A stretch of DNA of 64,000 bases from Rhodoferax sp. (GCA_031291295.1 JARLJI010000080.1:1-64000); one strand, 5' to 3'; shown: positions 1 through 10,602, counted from the stretch's first letter. Notes: generated by a model not told the origin, from the sequence alone. Translations and numbers: made by a program.

Positions 1-94
1 ATCCGACCCGCCTTCAATCGTTTCTTCGCCGCTTCGCTCAATCGTTTTTGCATCACGCCAATATTCTCCAGCATTGCTATTGGAGACATAACGC

Positions 95-466
95 TTGAAA
101 CGCTCAGCGGTTGTCACGATTTACGGAAATATCAATAATCAGGGGGGGCGGCAAAACGACGCTTCGCCTTCAGCAATTTCGGCATTGCCACGCGTGGTCG
201 CGGCGACCGAGGGTCGAATACCGGTCTTCATGGACGGCGGAATCCGGCGCGGCGGTGACATTGCCAAAGCCCTGGCGCTAGGCGCGACTGCGGCCTTCGT
301 GGGTCGCCCAGCGCTCTACGGCTTGGCGACCGACGGGGCCGAAGGTGCTGAGGCCGTGATCAAACTGCTTGCAGCCGAACTGGTGCGCAACATGACCTTG
401 CTTGGCGCGACTTCAGTATCTGCTCTGCCCGGCGCGCTTGAGCGCGCAGGCGACTACCTGGCCTAG
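95..466 (+). pseudogene. Remnant of an FMN-dependent alpha-hydroxy-acid oxidase (C-terminal part only)
   Basis: Only the last third of an FMN-dependent alpha-hydroxy-acid dehydrogenase (glycolate/lactate oxidase family) is present. Similarity begins near base 137 with NNQGGRQ, where the family has SNHGGRQ. It continues through FMDGGIRRGGDIAKALALGA (phosphate-binding loop) and FVGRPALYGL to the usual C-terminus. The N-terminal barrel (about 230 residues) is absent. The family's catalytic His in the HGGRQ motif reads Gln here. The only start is a TTG at 95 in unrelated sequence. Loss of the N-terminus and of the active-site base makes it non-functional. The window edge is close, but sequence upstream of 137 does not resemble the family. 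Confidence 0.75.
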
Positions 467-551
467 ATGTGCCCTTGAAGCGGTCCAGCGAGCGCGCGAC
501 TTCCGCGCGATTCCCTTTTTTCGTAGGGCGTCGCCCACCCGAGCGGACTTG

Positions 552-941
552 TCAGCTCATTGCTTGACGGACGAGCAGTGTGTCGGTGAATTGCTCGAAG
601 GCCACAATCTTTCCGTCTTGCAACTTCCAGACATGGGCCACTCGAGCTTGCATTTGCTTTCCCGTAGCGCGGCAGGTGCCGTGGTACGTCCCGACCCCAA
701 CGAGGTGGTCACTACCGTCGACGAGGGTCTGCAGTTCGAAGCGGTAGCCGATCCACTCTTTGCCGAGAACGGCAAAAACGTTGTCCACAACCTCCTGGGG
801 CCCGACCCAGGTCCCCGCGCAGGGGAAGCCCGCCATCTCGGTCCAGCGCACCTGCGGCGATACATCGGCCATCATCGCGCCAACGTCCCCCAGCGCGGAC
901 GCCGAATAATGGGCGCGGACGACGTCGATATTTGTGGTCAT
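552..941 (-). CDS. SnoaL-like / NTF2-fold small protein
   Basis: This 129-residue protein has the size and pattern of the NTF2-like (SnoaL-like) alpha+beta fold. It has an N-terminal helix (VVRAHYSASALGDVGAMMAD), a WTEMAGFPCAGTWVGP segment and C-terminal strands (ARVAHVWKLQDGKIVAFEQF). Members are often cyclases, isomerases or small-ligand-binding proteins, and the substrate cannot be read from sequence. Its ATG lies 4 bases after the stop of the MBL-fold gene, so the two are almost certainly co-transcribed. No signal peptide is seen, so it is probably cytoplasmic. Confidence 0.8.
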   Translation of the reverse strand: MTTNIDVVRAHYSASALGDVGAMMADVSPQVRWTEMAGFPCAGTWVGPQEVVDNVFAVLGKEWIGYRFELQTLVDGSDHLVGVGTYHGTCRATGKQMQARVAHVWKLQDGKIVAFEQFTDTLLVRQAMS

Positions 942-945
942 CCTC

Positions 946-1845
946 TCAACCCCACTTCATGTCACCCTTGGCGACCTTGGCCCCTATCTGCAGAGCCACG
1001 CCCATCCCGGCGCTCGGGTAGCGCTTGGTCATGGCTGCAATGAGCGCAGCGCTGTCCGCGGCCTTTGCCAGTTCTTCCTCGAATGCCAGGAGATAGTCGC
1101 GCGTGTAGCGGATTGCGGTTGCATCTGTCGGCGCACTGGGCGCCATGTGGCCAGGGACCACGACGACGGGCTTGCGCGCTGCCATCGTATCGAGCGTCTT
1201 CACCCAGGCGGCGCGAGCCTCGGCCCCCTGTGTGTCGGCGGTCCACACGTGAACTCCGGAGAACAGGAGCACGCCGCCGAAGATGGCGTTGAGTGAGGGG
1301 ACCCAGATGTAACGGCGGTTGGCAAGCGAATCGGCGTCAACGATCTCCACAGTCTGTCCGTCGACGGTAAGAGTGCGGCCGTCGAAGGCTTCGGGCATCA
1401 CGATGTCCGTCAGCGCCTGCGGACCGTTTTCTTTGAGCTGAGGCGCCCAGGTGGCCAGCTTCTTTTCCACGTTGCCCTTGATGGCCGCGATCGTGGCCGA
1501 TGCAGCAATCACCTTGGCCTCCGGAAACGCGGCCTTGATCGGCGCGAGGCTGAAGTAGTAGTCGGGATCGCTTTGGCTGATGTAGATCGTCGTGAGCTTC
1601 TTGCCATTCGTTTTGATGGCCTCGGCCAGCGCCTTGCCGTCGGGAAGCGTGAAGCCGCCGTCAATCAGCACGGCTTCGCTTGCGCCGGAGATCAGCACGG
1701 GGGCACGGAAGAATCCGTGCTCGCCGGCGGGGAAATGCTTCCATGTCAATTGCGTGTTTGCAGCCATGGCGGTTTTCACTCCTAGGATGGCCGTCGCGAC
1801 AGCCGCGGCGGTTACAGTTTTGATTGCGTTTCTTCGTGTTGTCAT
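946..1845 (-). CDS. Exported MBL-fold metallo-hydrolase-like protein with degenerate metal motif
   Basis: The 299-residue protein starts with a signal peptide carrying an RR pair (MTTRRNAIK, then a hydrophobic stretch ending AMA), compatible with Tat or Sec export. The rest follows the metallo-beta-lactamase fold: an LIDGG strand near residue 60, the metal-motif position reading SQSDPDYYF in place of HxHxDH, and a late VVVPGHMAP segment that keeps the His after beta strand 11. The loss of the first histidines suggests altered metal use or no hydrolysis, though this divergent form may be typical of its subfamily. It is the middle gene of a three-gene minus-strand operon (DsbA-like, MBL, SnoaL-like). 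Confidence 0.8.
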   Translation of the reverse strand: MTTRRNAIKTVTAAAVATAILGVKTAMAANTQLTWKHFPAGEHGFFRAPVLISGASEAVLIDGGFTLPDGKALAEAIKTNGKKLTTIYISQSDPDYYFSLAPIKAAFPEAKVIAASATIAAIKGNVEKKLATWAPQLKENGPQALTDIVMPEAFDGRTLTVDGQTVEIVDADSLANRRYIWVPSLNAIFGGVLLFSGVHVWTADTQGAEARAAWVKTLDTMAARKPVVVVPGHMAPSAPTDATAIRYTRDYLLAFEEELAKAADSAALIAAMTKRYPSAGMGVALQIGAKVAKGDMKWG

Positions 1846-1901
1846 GGGAACGTGCTTTCTAGTTGGAGGAACAAGGTTGACGGGAATGGCCGGCGATGGG
1901 A

Positions 1902-2564
1902 TCAGCGAGCAGCCAGCACCACTTCCAGCTGGCCGACTAGTGCCAGCGGATCGGAATAGGCCGCAGCGTGGTCCAGCACCCAGCGTTTCGTGCCGGATTC
2001 GGCAACCAAGGTTGGCACGCCGCGAGCACCGAGCTCCCGCATCAGCGCCCGGGCGCGCTCCGTGCGGGCCTGATTGACGCCGAGAAGGTCGGCGTCGAGA
2101 TGCGTAAGCCTTGCCGCAGCCCGTCCAAGATCGAGCGCGTTCAGAAGATCGGCCAAGTTCGCGAGCGACGTCACATCGCTCCCCGCCACAAAGCGCGCAT
2201 GCTGGATGGCCTTAAGTGATTCAAGTTCTCTGGCAGGATCGGTCACGGACACGGCGGTCAACGCCAACGTGGCGGGGCCGCTGTCGAAACGCTGCTGGCG
2301 GTTGCCGAGAACCTGATCACGATACCGCTCGGAAAAACGCTGGCCGGTCAGGCCTTCGATCCGCTGGTCGTTGGACCAGGCATATGCCGCGAAAGCATCG
2401 TCCATCGGCCTCGCACCATCGCCTGAAAACATTCCGGTCGGTAGCAGCTCAATATCGATCCCGGGTTGCGCCTGCAACCCAGTGACAGCCGGCGCCGCGC
2501 CGTAGCACCAGCCACAGAGCGGGTCGAACAGGTAGTGCAGGGGCTTGTCCATGAAGTTCTTCAT
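1902..2564 (-). CDS. DsbA-family thioredoxin-like protein
   Basis: A thioredoxin-fold protein of the DsbA/FrnE group: FDPLCGWCYG near residue 14 supplies a CxxC (CGWC) active site. A helical insertion follows, and RGVPTLVAE holds the cis-Pro loop. No signal peptide is visible with the chosen start, so it is probably a cytoplasmic protein-disulfide or glutathione-linked oxidoreductase rather than periplasmic DsbA. I chose the ATG at 2564 (MKNFMDK) because the longer frame up to 2624 would cross the palindrome shared with the divergent LysR gene. It is first in the operon with the MBL-fold and SnoaL-like genes. Confidence 0.8.
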   Translation of the reverse strand: MKNFMDKPLHYLFDPLCGWCYGAAPAVTGLQAQPGIDIELLPTGMFSGDGARPMDDAFAAYAWSNDQRIEGLTGQRFSERYRDQVLGNRQQRFDSGPATLALTAVSVTDPARELESLKAIQHARFVAGSDVTSLANLADLLNALDLGRAAARLTHLDADLLGVNQARTERARALMRELGARGVPTLVAESGTKRWVLDHAAAYSDPLALVGQLEVVLAAR

Positions 2565-2606
2565 TGATGCGACCAATGGTAGGCAAGCCCCATTGACTCG
2601 TAAACC

Positions 2607-2630
2607 CATACATGCTAGACACAATGTATG
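2607..2630. promoter_or_regulatory. Palindromic operator candidate between LysR gene and DsbA operon
   Basis: A perfect inverted repeat, CATACAT-N10-ATGTATG, lies in the divergent intergenic region. It ends inside the LysR start codon (ATG 2628). LysR proteins commonly bind dyads of this spacing, so this may serve autoregulation and control of the divergent DsbA/MBL/SnoaL operon. The dyad is seen directly; the role is inferred. Confidence 0.5.
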
Positions 2631-3584
2631 TTAATAACACACAATCAAGTCAAGAACGGCCTTGGCGGTCTGTCAAACCTCAAGCGTCTGACGTACTTCG
2701 TGTCCGTGGTCGAAACCGGTTCATTCACTGCGGCAGCAGAGCGTCTCGGAATCACTAAGGCGGTGGTCAGCCAGCAGGTGGCCCGGCTGGAAAGTGAGTT
2801 CCGCACCTCGCTTCTGGTTCGCACAACGCGCAAGGTCCGGCCCACGGAATCCGGGCAAGCCTTCTACCTGCGCTGCGCGATGATCCTGCGCGAAGCCGAG
2901 GAGGCGTTCGACGAACTGGCGGAGGGGTCGACCGAGCCGTCTGGCACCCTGCGACTGACGGCGCCGCTCGACTACGGCGTTGGCGTGGTTGTACCGGTCA
3001 TCGCGGCCTTCATGCAGCGCTATCCCGCCTGCAAAGTCGACGCCATCATGAGCGACCAGAGGCTGAACATCATGACCGACAACTTCGAACTGGCGATCCG
3101 GGTTGGCTGGTTGGCTGACACCGGGCTGCAGGCTCGCAAGATCGGTACCTTCAGGCAAGTGCTCGTTGCGGCGCCCGCAATGGCGGCGCTGGCGGCCCAG
3201 ATCTCCCGCCCCGAGGATATTGCCAAGCTGCCGTTCGTTGCCAATGCCGCGTTGCGTGATCCGCTGCGATGGGAATTCTCTCTCAACAAGGGCAAACGCC
3301 AGGTCGTGAATGTGCAGGCCTCGATTTTTCTGGACGCCACGCTTGCAGTGCGCGAAGCCGTGTCCCATGGCGCTGGGCTCTCCGTGTTGCCCGACTACGC
3401 GGTTGCGGCCGACATCGCCGCTGGACGCCTTATTGAAGTCTTGCCGCAGTGGCGCCTGTCTTCCGGTGGCATCCATGCGGTTTTCCCTGCGGCGCGCTTC
3501 CGTCCGACGAAAGTTCGGGCCTTCGTCGACCTGTTGGCAGAAAGAGAGTTGCTACGGGAGTCGTTTGGCGCGGGTGGTGGCTAA
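2628..3584 (+). CDS. LysR-family transcriptional regulator
   Basis: The 318-residue protein has an N-terminal winged HTH (FVSVVETGSFTAAAERLGIT, then KAVVSQQVARLE) and a periplasmic-binding-like effector domain with ITDNFELAIRVG-type sequence. This matches the CrgA/PA2206-type LysR subgroup common in proteobacteria. It is divergent from the DsbA/MBL/SnoaL operon and separated by a short region holding a 24-bp dyad. The ATG at 2628 is the only in-frame start before the HTH, so the operator overlaps the start codon. The effector is unknown. Confidence 0.9.
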   Translation: MLITHNQVKNGLGGLSNLKRLTYFVSVVETGSFTAAAERLGITKAVVSQQVARLESEFRTSLLVRTTRKVRPTESGQAFYLRCAMILREAEEAFDELAEGSTEPSGTLRLTAPLDYGVGVVVPVIAAFMQRYPACKVDAIMSDQRLNIMTDNFELAIRVGWLADTGLQARKIGTFRQVLVAAPAMAALAAQISRPEDIAKLPFVANAALRDPLRWEFSLNKGKRQVVNVQASIFLDATLAVREAVSHGAGLSVLPDYAVAADIAAGRLIEVLPQWRLSSGGIHAVFPAARFRPTKVRAFVDLLAERELLRESFGAGGG

Positions 3585-3697
3585 TCTTTCGATTCCGCCC
3601 GAGGCAATCACATCAGCTCGCAGGCTCAGCAAGTTCACCCCGAGTGACTATCGCCGGCATGCTATGCGCCGCCCCGAAGAAATTCATCTAGGGCCTG

Positions 3698-4461
3698 TTA
3701 ACACAAGCGAAGTCCGTCGGCGATCAGGGCAAAGCTGATGAAGCCAATGAACATCACGTCAAGTTTCTCGAAGCGCGAGAAGATTCGGCGAAAGCCCTTG
3801 AGTCGCCGGAACAGTCGTTCGACTTCATTTCGACGCTTGTACATCTCACGGTCATACTCCCAAGGCTCGATGCGGCTTTCCTTCGGCGGCACGACGGGGA
3901 TGAAACCCAGATCGAGCGCCAACTGCCGCGTTTCGTTGCCCTCGTAGGCGCGGTCCATGAGCAGGTGCACAGGCCGATCGGGTGCGCCAAGCCGGCTGAG
4001 CAACGAGCGCCCTGCAGGCGCATCGTGTGCCTGGCCCGGCGACAGCGAGAACGTTACGGCCGTTCGAGCATCCGCGGCAACCATATGAATCTTGGTGGTC
4101 CAACCGCCTTGGGACTTGCCGATGGACTGCGGGCCGTTTTTTTTAACGCCCCGGTGCCATCGGGATGCACCTTCACGATGGTGCTGTCCAGCGACACGGC
4201 CTCGATCTTGATGCGCACGACCTGGGCTTGTTGAAGCTCCGCGAACACGCGGTCCAGCACGCCGCTCTTGGACCAGCGATTCATGCGCGTGTAGACCGTG
4301 TGCCAGTTGCCGAAGCGCTTGGGCAGGCCGCGCCACTTGCAGCCATGCTCGGCGACATACAGGATGGCGTTCAAAACGCTCAAATTCGACAGGCTCACGT
4401 TGCCGCGCTGTAGAGGCAGGCAGTGTTCGATCTGGGCGAACTGTGCTTCGGTGATCTCCAT
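3698..4461 (-). CDS. IS5-family transposase, made by -1 frameshift (OrfAB)
   Basis: The first frame (start ATG 4461, MEITEAQFAQIE) carries the HTH-like N-terminus and the first acidic residue (SLDSTIVKVHPDG). It runs out of register after LKK. The second frame (ends 3698) continues as KKNGPQSIGKSQGGWTTKIH and supplies the second Asp (LLMDRAYEGNE) and the Glu (RRNEVERLFRRLKGF) of the DDE catalytic triad. The switch occurs at a run of eight A on the coding strand (4137-4144), as is usual for this IS group. The fused product is about 253 residues, normal for the family. Confidence 0.88.
4137..4144 (-). other. Slippery A8 tract for transposase frameshift
   Basis: Eight consecutive T on the plus strand (A8 in the transposase mRNA) sit exactly where the two transposase frames must join. 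The frame switch converts LKKTARS into LKKNGPQ, restoring the family sequence. This is best read as a programmed -1 site rather than a mutation. Confidence 0.75.
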
Positions 4462-4513
4462 GCATGAAGTATCTCGCATCGCTCATGGGTAGATCTATTA
4501 GTGTTAACACGCC

Positions 4514-4655
4514 CTAGGTGGCAAAGGAGCCCATCGGCTATCGCCGCCAAGGTTCGCATATCCGCTTACGGCCTCATAGAGGGTAGCCATCCCTACTCAA
4601 ATAGCCCCTGAACGCTTTCCAAGAAAGCGCTTTCGTTCACGGGGCCAGAAGGCAC
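4514..4655. other. Non-coding stretch with a stem-loop
   Basis: No convincing gene lies between the IS element and the cupin gene. Near the cupin stop there is a nested dyad: CGCTTTC (4613-4619) pairs with GAAAGCG (4623-4629), or alternatively CCCCTGAACG (4605-4614) with CGTTCAcGGGG (4634-4644). It could end cupin transcription, but there is no U-tract. Confidence 0.35.
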
Positions 4656-5114
4656 TCAATCCACCCGGTGGGTATCGTCCGCGGCCTGCGGCGGGGTCTT
4701 GATGGCGATGGCCTTGAAGCGGCCCGTGGTGGCCATCGAGCCGGCATGCACCGTGCCCTTGGGAATGATGATGAGGTCGCCGGGGCCGATCTGCTGCTGC
4801 TTGTCGCCGAGCCAGAAGGTGCCGCTGCCCTCGACGATGTACTGGATCTCGTCCGAGCCGCTGTGGTAGTGCTTGAAGACGTTGCCCGACTGCACCGCCA
4901 CCGTAGCGCCGGGCCTGCTGACGTAGGTGTGCGAACGCAGGTCCAGCCCCGGCAGCGGGGGGCCGATGTCGTTGTCGCTCAACTGCGTCACGTGGATGAT
5001 CATCGGCACCAGCGGCACGTCGGACTGCGCGGTGGCAGTGGGCACCCAGCGCGCGCTGAACACTCCGGCCGAGAAGGCAGCCGCCACGGCCACCAGAAGG
5101 GATAAACGTCGCAT
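4656..5114 (-). CDS. Exported cupin-domain protein
   Basis: This 152-residue protein has a hydrophobic N-terminal export signal (MRRLSLLVAVAAAF, cleavage near ATAQ) followed by one cupin barrel. Cupin motif 1 is visible as HYHSGSDEIQYIVEGSG and motif 2 as GPGDLIIIPKGTVHAG, with metal-ligand His and Glu residues in place. The ATG at 5114 is preceded by a strong AAGGAGAT ribosome site. The substrate is unknown; small periplasmic cupins can be dioxygenases, isomerases or ligand binders. It sits just downstream of recG on the same strand, about 70 bases away, and could be independently transcribed. Confidence 0.85.
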   Translation of the reverse strand: MRRLSLLVAVAAAFSAGVFSARWVPTATAQSDVPLVPMIIHVTQLSDNDIGPPLPGLDLRSHTYVSRPGATVAVQSGNVFKHYHSGSDEIQYIVEGSGTFWLGDKQQQIGPGDLIIIPKGTVHAGSMATTGRFKAIAIKTPPQAADDTHRVD

Positions 5115-5181
5115 GCGAATCTCCTTTTTGTACGTGCGCCAAGTCATTATGAAACCAGGCCGGCGAAGTGTCACTCGCGCC

Positions 5182-7356
<2,175 letters not shown>

Positions 7357-7424
7357 GGGACAATTCTGCCTGCACTTCTGCCCCCTTTTTTACTTGGCAC
7401 GGGTTCGTCCAGCCCTCAAGCACC

Positions 7425-8498
7425 ATGCACCACTTTGCCCCGACCGCGCCGCGCACCTTCACGCTCAGCGATTTCGATTTCGCGCTGCCTCCCGAACTGA
7501 TTGCCCAGCACCCGGCCCCGGAGCGCAGCGGCTCGCGCCTGCTCGACGGCCGCGGCGCGCTACCGGTGGACCGCATCTTTCACGACCTGCCTGCGCTGCT
7601 CGAGCCCGGCGACCTGATGGTGTTCAACGACACCCAGGTCATCAAGGCACGCCTGTTCGGCGAGAAGCCGACCGGCGGCAAGGTGGAGCTGCTGGTCGAG
7701 CGCGTGCTGTCCGGCAACCAGGTGGCGGCGCACATGCGGGTGAGCAAAAAGCCGGAGCTTGGCACCACTCTGGCGCTGGCGGGCGGCGGCGGTTTTCGCG
7801 CCACGCTGCTCGGGCGCTGGCCCGACGAGCAGGGTGCGATGTTCCGCTTTGTGCTGTCCAACGATGCGGGCGACGACCCTTACGCCTTGATGGAGCGCCA
7901 CGGCCACGTGCCGCTGCCCCCCTACATCACCCACACCGATTCGGAAGAGGACGAACGGCGCTACCAGACGGTGTTCGCTAAAAACCCGGGCGCGGTGGCG
8001 GCACCGACGGCCGCCCTGCACTTCGACGAAGCGCTGCTGGCCGCGCTCGAGGCGCGCGGCGTGCAGCGCGCCAGCGTGACGCTGCACGTGGGCGCGGGCA
8101 CCTTCCAGCCGGTGAAGACCGAGAACCTGGCCGAGCACCAGATGCACAGCGAGTGGTACGACGTGCCCGAGGCCACGCAGCAGGCGATCCAGGAGTGCCG
8201 CGCGCGCGGCGGGCGCCTCATCGCGGTCGGCACGACCACAGTGCGCACGCTGGAATCCATGGCTGCCAGCGGCCAGACTAGAGGCGACACGCGCATCTTC
8301 ATCACGCCGGGGTTTGAATTCAAGCTGGTCGATGGCCTGATCACCAACTTCCACCTGCCCAAGTCCACCCTGATGATGCTGGTGAGCGCATTCGCCGGCT
8401 ACGACCACATCATGGCGCTGTACCGCCACGCGATTGAATCGCGCTACCGATTTTTCAGCTATGGCGATGCCATGCTGCTGACACGCCAGCCATCTTGA
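7425..8498 (+). CDS. queA: S-adenosylmethionine:tRNA ribosyltransferase-isomerase QueA
   Basis: QueA transfers the ribosyl part of SAM to preQ1-modified tRNA to make epoxyqueuosine at wobble position 34. The 357-residue protein shows family blocks: [16 protein letters not shown] near the N-terminus, [25 protein letters not shown], and the C-terminal [11 protein letters not shown] and [19 protein letters not shown]. In related Burkholderiales queA is commonly next to tgt, which acts one step earlier. Here tgt lies about 8.4 kb downstream, beyond a catabolic gene block. The ATG at 7425 fits the family start (the first residues are variable). Confidence 0.97.
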   Translation: MHHFAPTAPRTFTLSDFDFALPPELIAQHPAPERSGSRLLDGRGALPVDRIFHDLPALLEPGDLMVFNDTQVIKARLFGEKPTGGKVELLVERVLSGNQVAAHMRVSKKPELGTTLALAGGGGFRATLLGRWPDEQGAMFRFVLSNDAGDDPYALMERHGHVPLPPYITHTDSEEDERRYQTVFAKNPGAVAAPTAALHFDEALLAALEARGVQRASVTLHVGAGTFQPVKTENLAEHQMHSEWYDVPEATQQAIQECRARGGRLIAVGTTTVRTLESMAASGQTRGDTRIFITPGFEFKLVDGLITNFHLPKSTLMMLVSAFAGYDHIMALYRHAIESRYRFFSYGDAMLLTRQPS

Positions 8499-8558
8499 CG
8501 GCAGGGCAGACATCAACGGTCTACTTTGGGATTTACACAATGCGTTGCATGACTCATA

Positions 8559-8584
8559 ATATCAACCAACCGGTTGGTTGATAT
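8559..8584. promoter_or_regulatory. TetR-type operator palindrome 1
   Basis: A perfect 26-bp palindrome with core TCAACCAACCGGTTGGTTGA lies 13 bases before the CoA-transferase start. Nearly the same sequence occurs at 11853-11882. The TetR gene lies directly behind the CoA-transferase gene, so this site would also give autoregulation. Palindrome and match are seen directly; TetR binding is inferred. Confidence 0.75.
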
Positions 8585-8597
8585 ATAAGGATTGCAC

Positions 8598-9827
8598 ATG
8601 CCACTTTCTTCTTCAGGAGCCCTGTCCGGACTTCGCGTCCTCGATCTGACCCATGCCCTCGCAGGCCCCTTCTGCTCGCAAATCCTCGCGGATCACGGGG
8701 CTGATGTGATCAAGATTGAACCGCTGGAAGGCGATTTCTTCAGGAAGGTAGGGCCATTTCGCAATGACGACGCAGTTCACCACTTCGGCGGCCTGTTCCA
8801 GTCCTGCAACCGCAACAAACGCTCGATTGCGATCAACTTGAAGCACCCAGAGGGTCAGACCTTGCTGAAAGAGTTGGTCAAGGGCGCGGATGCGCTGGTG
8901 GAAAACTACCGCGCTGGCGTGCTGGAAAAACTGGACCTGGGCTATGAGGCGCTCAAGCAAGTCAAACCCAATCTGGTCTATACCTCCGTACGCGGTTTTG
9001 GCGACAAGGCCGGCGGGCAAAGTCCCTACATGAACTGGCCAGCGTTCGATATCGTCGCCCAAGCCATGGGCGGATGGATGGGCATCACAGGCGAAGACCC
9101 CGAGCACCCTGTGAAGGTGGGCGGCGGCGCCGGCGACACCGTGTCCGGCCTGTTCGGTGGTTTCGCCACCTTGCCAGCGCTGTGCCACGCGCGTCCCACC
9201 GGGCAAGGGCAGTACGTCGATGTTGCGATGACCGACAGCATCCTGGCGCTGTCAGAACTCGTCGTCAGCCAATTCAGCTATCTCGGTATCTCGCCAGTGC
9301 CCGCAGGCAACGGCATTCCCGGCATGGCCCCATTTGGCACCATCAAGGTCAAGGATGGCATCATCGCCATCGCGGCGCCCCACGACGCGCAGTGGCGGGT
9401 GTTATGCGAGCTCATCGGGAGTCCGCAACTGGCTAGCGATGAGCGTTTTGCCACCGAGTCAACGCGCTGGGACAACCAAGCGGCTCTCTATCACGCGATC
9501 GAAGCGTTCACTCTGACAAAAACCAAGGATGAATTGCGGGCGCTGTTCGGGGGACGCGTGCCGTTCAGCCCGATCTATACCGCACAGGACATCTTCAGGG
9601 ACCCGCATTTTTCCGCACGTCAGATGTTGCCGGAAGTCGAGCAGCCTGGCAGCGCACGGCCCGTTGCCGTGCCAGGCGTGCCCGTCAAACTTTCGAAAAC
9701 ACCCGGACAGGTGCGCCACCGCGCACCGCTGCTGGGGGAGCACACGCGGGAAATCCTGAAGGAACTGGGCGTGCCGAACACCCGCATCGACGCCCTGATT
9801 GGAGCGGGCGCCATTTCCACTCAATAA
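8598..9827 (+). CDS. CaiB/BaiF-family (class III) CoA-transferase
   Basis: Class III CoA-transferases move CoA between carboxylic acids through an aspartyl-CoA anhydride. The 409-residue protein starts with the family pattern LSGLRVLDLTHALAGPFCSQ-ILADHGADVIKIE. It has NLKHPEG, and PAFDIVAQAMGG, in which D151 matches the catalytic Asp of formyl-CoA transferase. I chose ATG 8598 over TTG 8592 because it follows an AAGGA site. It is first in a transcription unit with the TetR gene, with a palindromic operator just upstream. The acid activated is unknown; neighbours suggest an aromatic or branched-chain acid. Confidence 0.92.
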   Translation: MPLSSSGALSGLRVLDLTHALAGPFCSQILADHGADVIKIEPLEGDFFRKVGPFRNDDAVHHFGGLFQSCNRNKRSIAINLKHPEGQTLLKELVKGADALVENYRAGVLEKLDLGYEALKQVKPNLVYTSVRGFGDKAGGQSPYMNWPAFDIVAQAMGGWMGITGEDPEHPVKVGGGAGDTVSGLFGGFATLPALCHARPTGQGQYVDVAMTDSILALSELVVSQFSYLGISPVPAGNGIPGMAPFGTIKVKDGIIAIAAPHDAQWRVLCELIGSPQLASDERFATESTRWDNQAALYHAIEAFTLTKTKDELRALFGGRVPFSPIYTAQDIFRDPHFSARQMLPEVEQPGSARPVAVPGVPVKLSKTPGQVRHRAPLLGEHTREILKELGVPNTRIDALIGAGAISTQ

Positions 9828-9834
9828 TCCACGC

Positions 9835-10551
9835 ATGCTCTCCAATAAAACCCCGCCGACAATCGAGAGGTCACTCGACATAACGGTGGCCGACTCTGCA
9901 ATGAATTCAGCACCAAGTGATGAATCCGCCGTCTTTAAGGGAATTCCTTCACGAAGGAGAAAGGCGACCGGTCTTCGTCACGACGACAAGTGCACCGCTA
10001 TTTTGCGCACCGCTGCCCAGCTGTTTGCCGCCAACGGGTACGAGGCCACCTCGCTGGACATGATCGCTGACCAGCTAGGCATGCACAAGGCCACGCTGTA
10101 CCACTATGTGGACAATAAGGAGAGCATCCTCTATCAGTGCCTGGTGAAATCGTTCGGTGACTTGGACAATGTGATGAAAAGCATGGAGGACCGCAGCATC
10201 CCGGTGCTACAGCGCCTGCGTATCTTTGTTCACAGCCTGGCTTTGGCGCAGAACAACGATTTCGGCCGTTGCCTGGTGCTGGTTGGCTCGCGCCCTCTCG
10301 ACATGATGCCCGGTGGCGAAATCCGTCAGTTCCGGCGCCGACTTGACGTCACCGTGCGCGCCTTGATCACGGAAGGCATTGCGGACGGCTCCATTAAGCC
10401 CTGCCACCCGGGGTTGTTTTCGGCGCTGCTGTTTGGCGCCCTGAACTGGGTACCGCGCTGGTACAGCGAGACTGGCAAGCTCGACCTCTCCGAGGTGGTG
10501 GACACTTTTATGAACATGCTCACGCAAGGCATCGCCACGCCGCAACGCTGA
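9835..10551 (+). CDS. TetR/AcrR-family transcriptional regulator
   Basis: After a variable 45-residue N-terminal tail, the HTH region reads ILRTAAQLFAANGYEATSLD, then MIADQLGMHKATLYHYVDNKESI, a classic TetR DNA-binding domain. The C-terminal ligand domain resembles the TetR_C acyl-CoA-pathway type. ATG 9835 lies 8 bases after the CoA-transferase stop; ATG 9901 is an alternative that would shorten the tail. A strong bidirectional terminator follows. Two near-identical palindromes (8559-8584 and 11853-11882) are its likely operators, so it probably represses this catabolic block until an acyl-CoA intermediate appears (inference). Confidence 0.9.
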   Translation: MLSNKTPPTIERSLDITVADSAMNSAPSDESAVFKGIPSRRRKATGLRHDDKCTAILRTAAQLFAANGYEATSLDMIADQLGMHKATLYHYVDNKESILYQCLVKSFGDLDNVMKSMEDRSIPVLQRLRIFVHSLALAQNNDFGRCLVLVGSRPLDMMPGGEIRQFRRRLDVTVRALITEGIADGSIKPCHPGLFSALLFGALNWVPRWYSETGKLDLSEVVDTFMNMLTQGIATPQR

Positions 10552-10566
10552 GGCCCTTGCTTCCGA

Positions 10567-10602
10567 CAATAAAAACCCGACGCATGCGCCGGGTTTTTAT
10601 TG
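10567..10602. terminator. Bidirectional rho-independent terminator
   Basis: CAATAAAAACCCG and CGGGTTTTTATTG form a 13-bp stem around a 10-base loop that is itself self-complementary. The stem has A-runs on one side and T-runs on the other. It lies between the convergent TetR and acyl-CoA dehydrogenase genes and can stop transcription from both directions. Confidence 0.9.

Larger units (their letters stand above)
3692..4513 (-). mobile_element. IS5-family (IS427-like) insertion sequence, 822 bp
   Basis: The element is bounded by 13-bp imperfect terminal inverted repeats: GGCCTGTTAACAC at 3692-3704 and, as reverse complement, GGCGTGTTAACAC at 4501-4513 (one mismatch). CTAG lies immediately outside on both sides (3688-3691 and 4514-4517), consistent with target duplication at a CTAG site as known for IS427-type elements. 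It encodes one transposase on the minus strand in two overlapping frames. Both ends and the frame are intact, suggesting a fairly recent, possibly active copy. Confidence 0.9.

Noticed and set aside
4054-4510. Transposase frameshift read as an inactivating mutation
   Set aside because: The frame change falls exactly on an A8 slippery run and restores the family sequence, as expected for programmed frameshifting in this IS group.
9799-9901. TTG 9799 as TetR start
   Set aside because: It overlaps the CoA-transferase gene and has no ribosome site; ATG 9835 or 9901 is more plausible.
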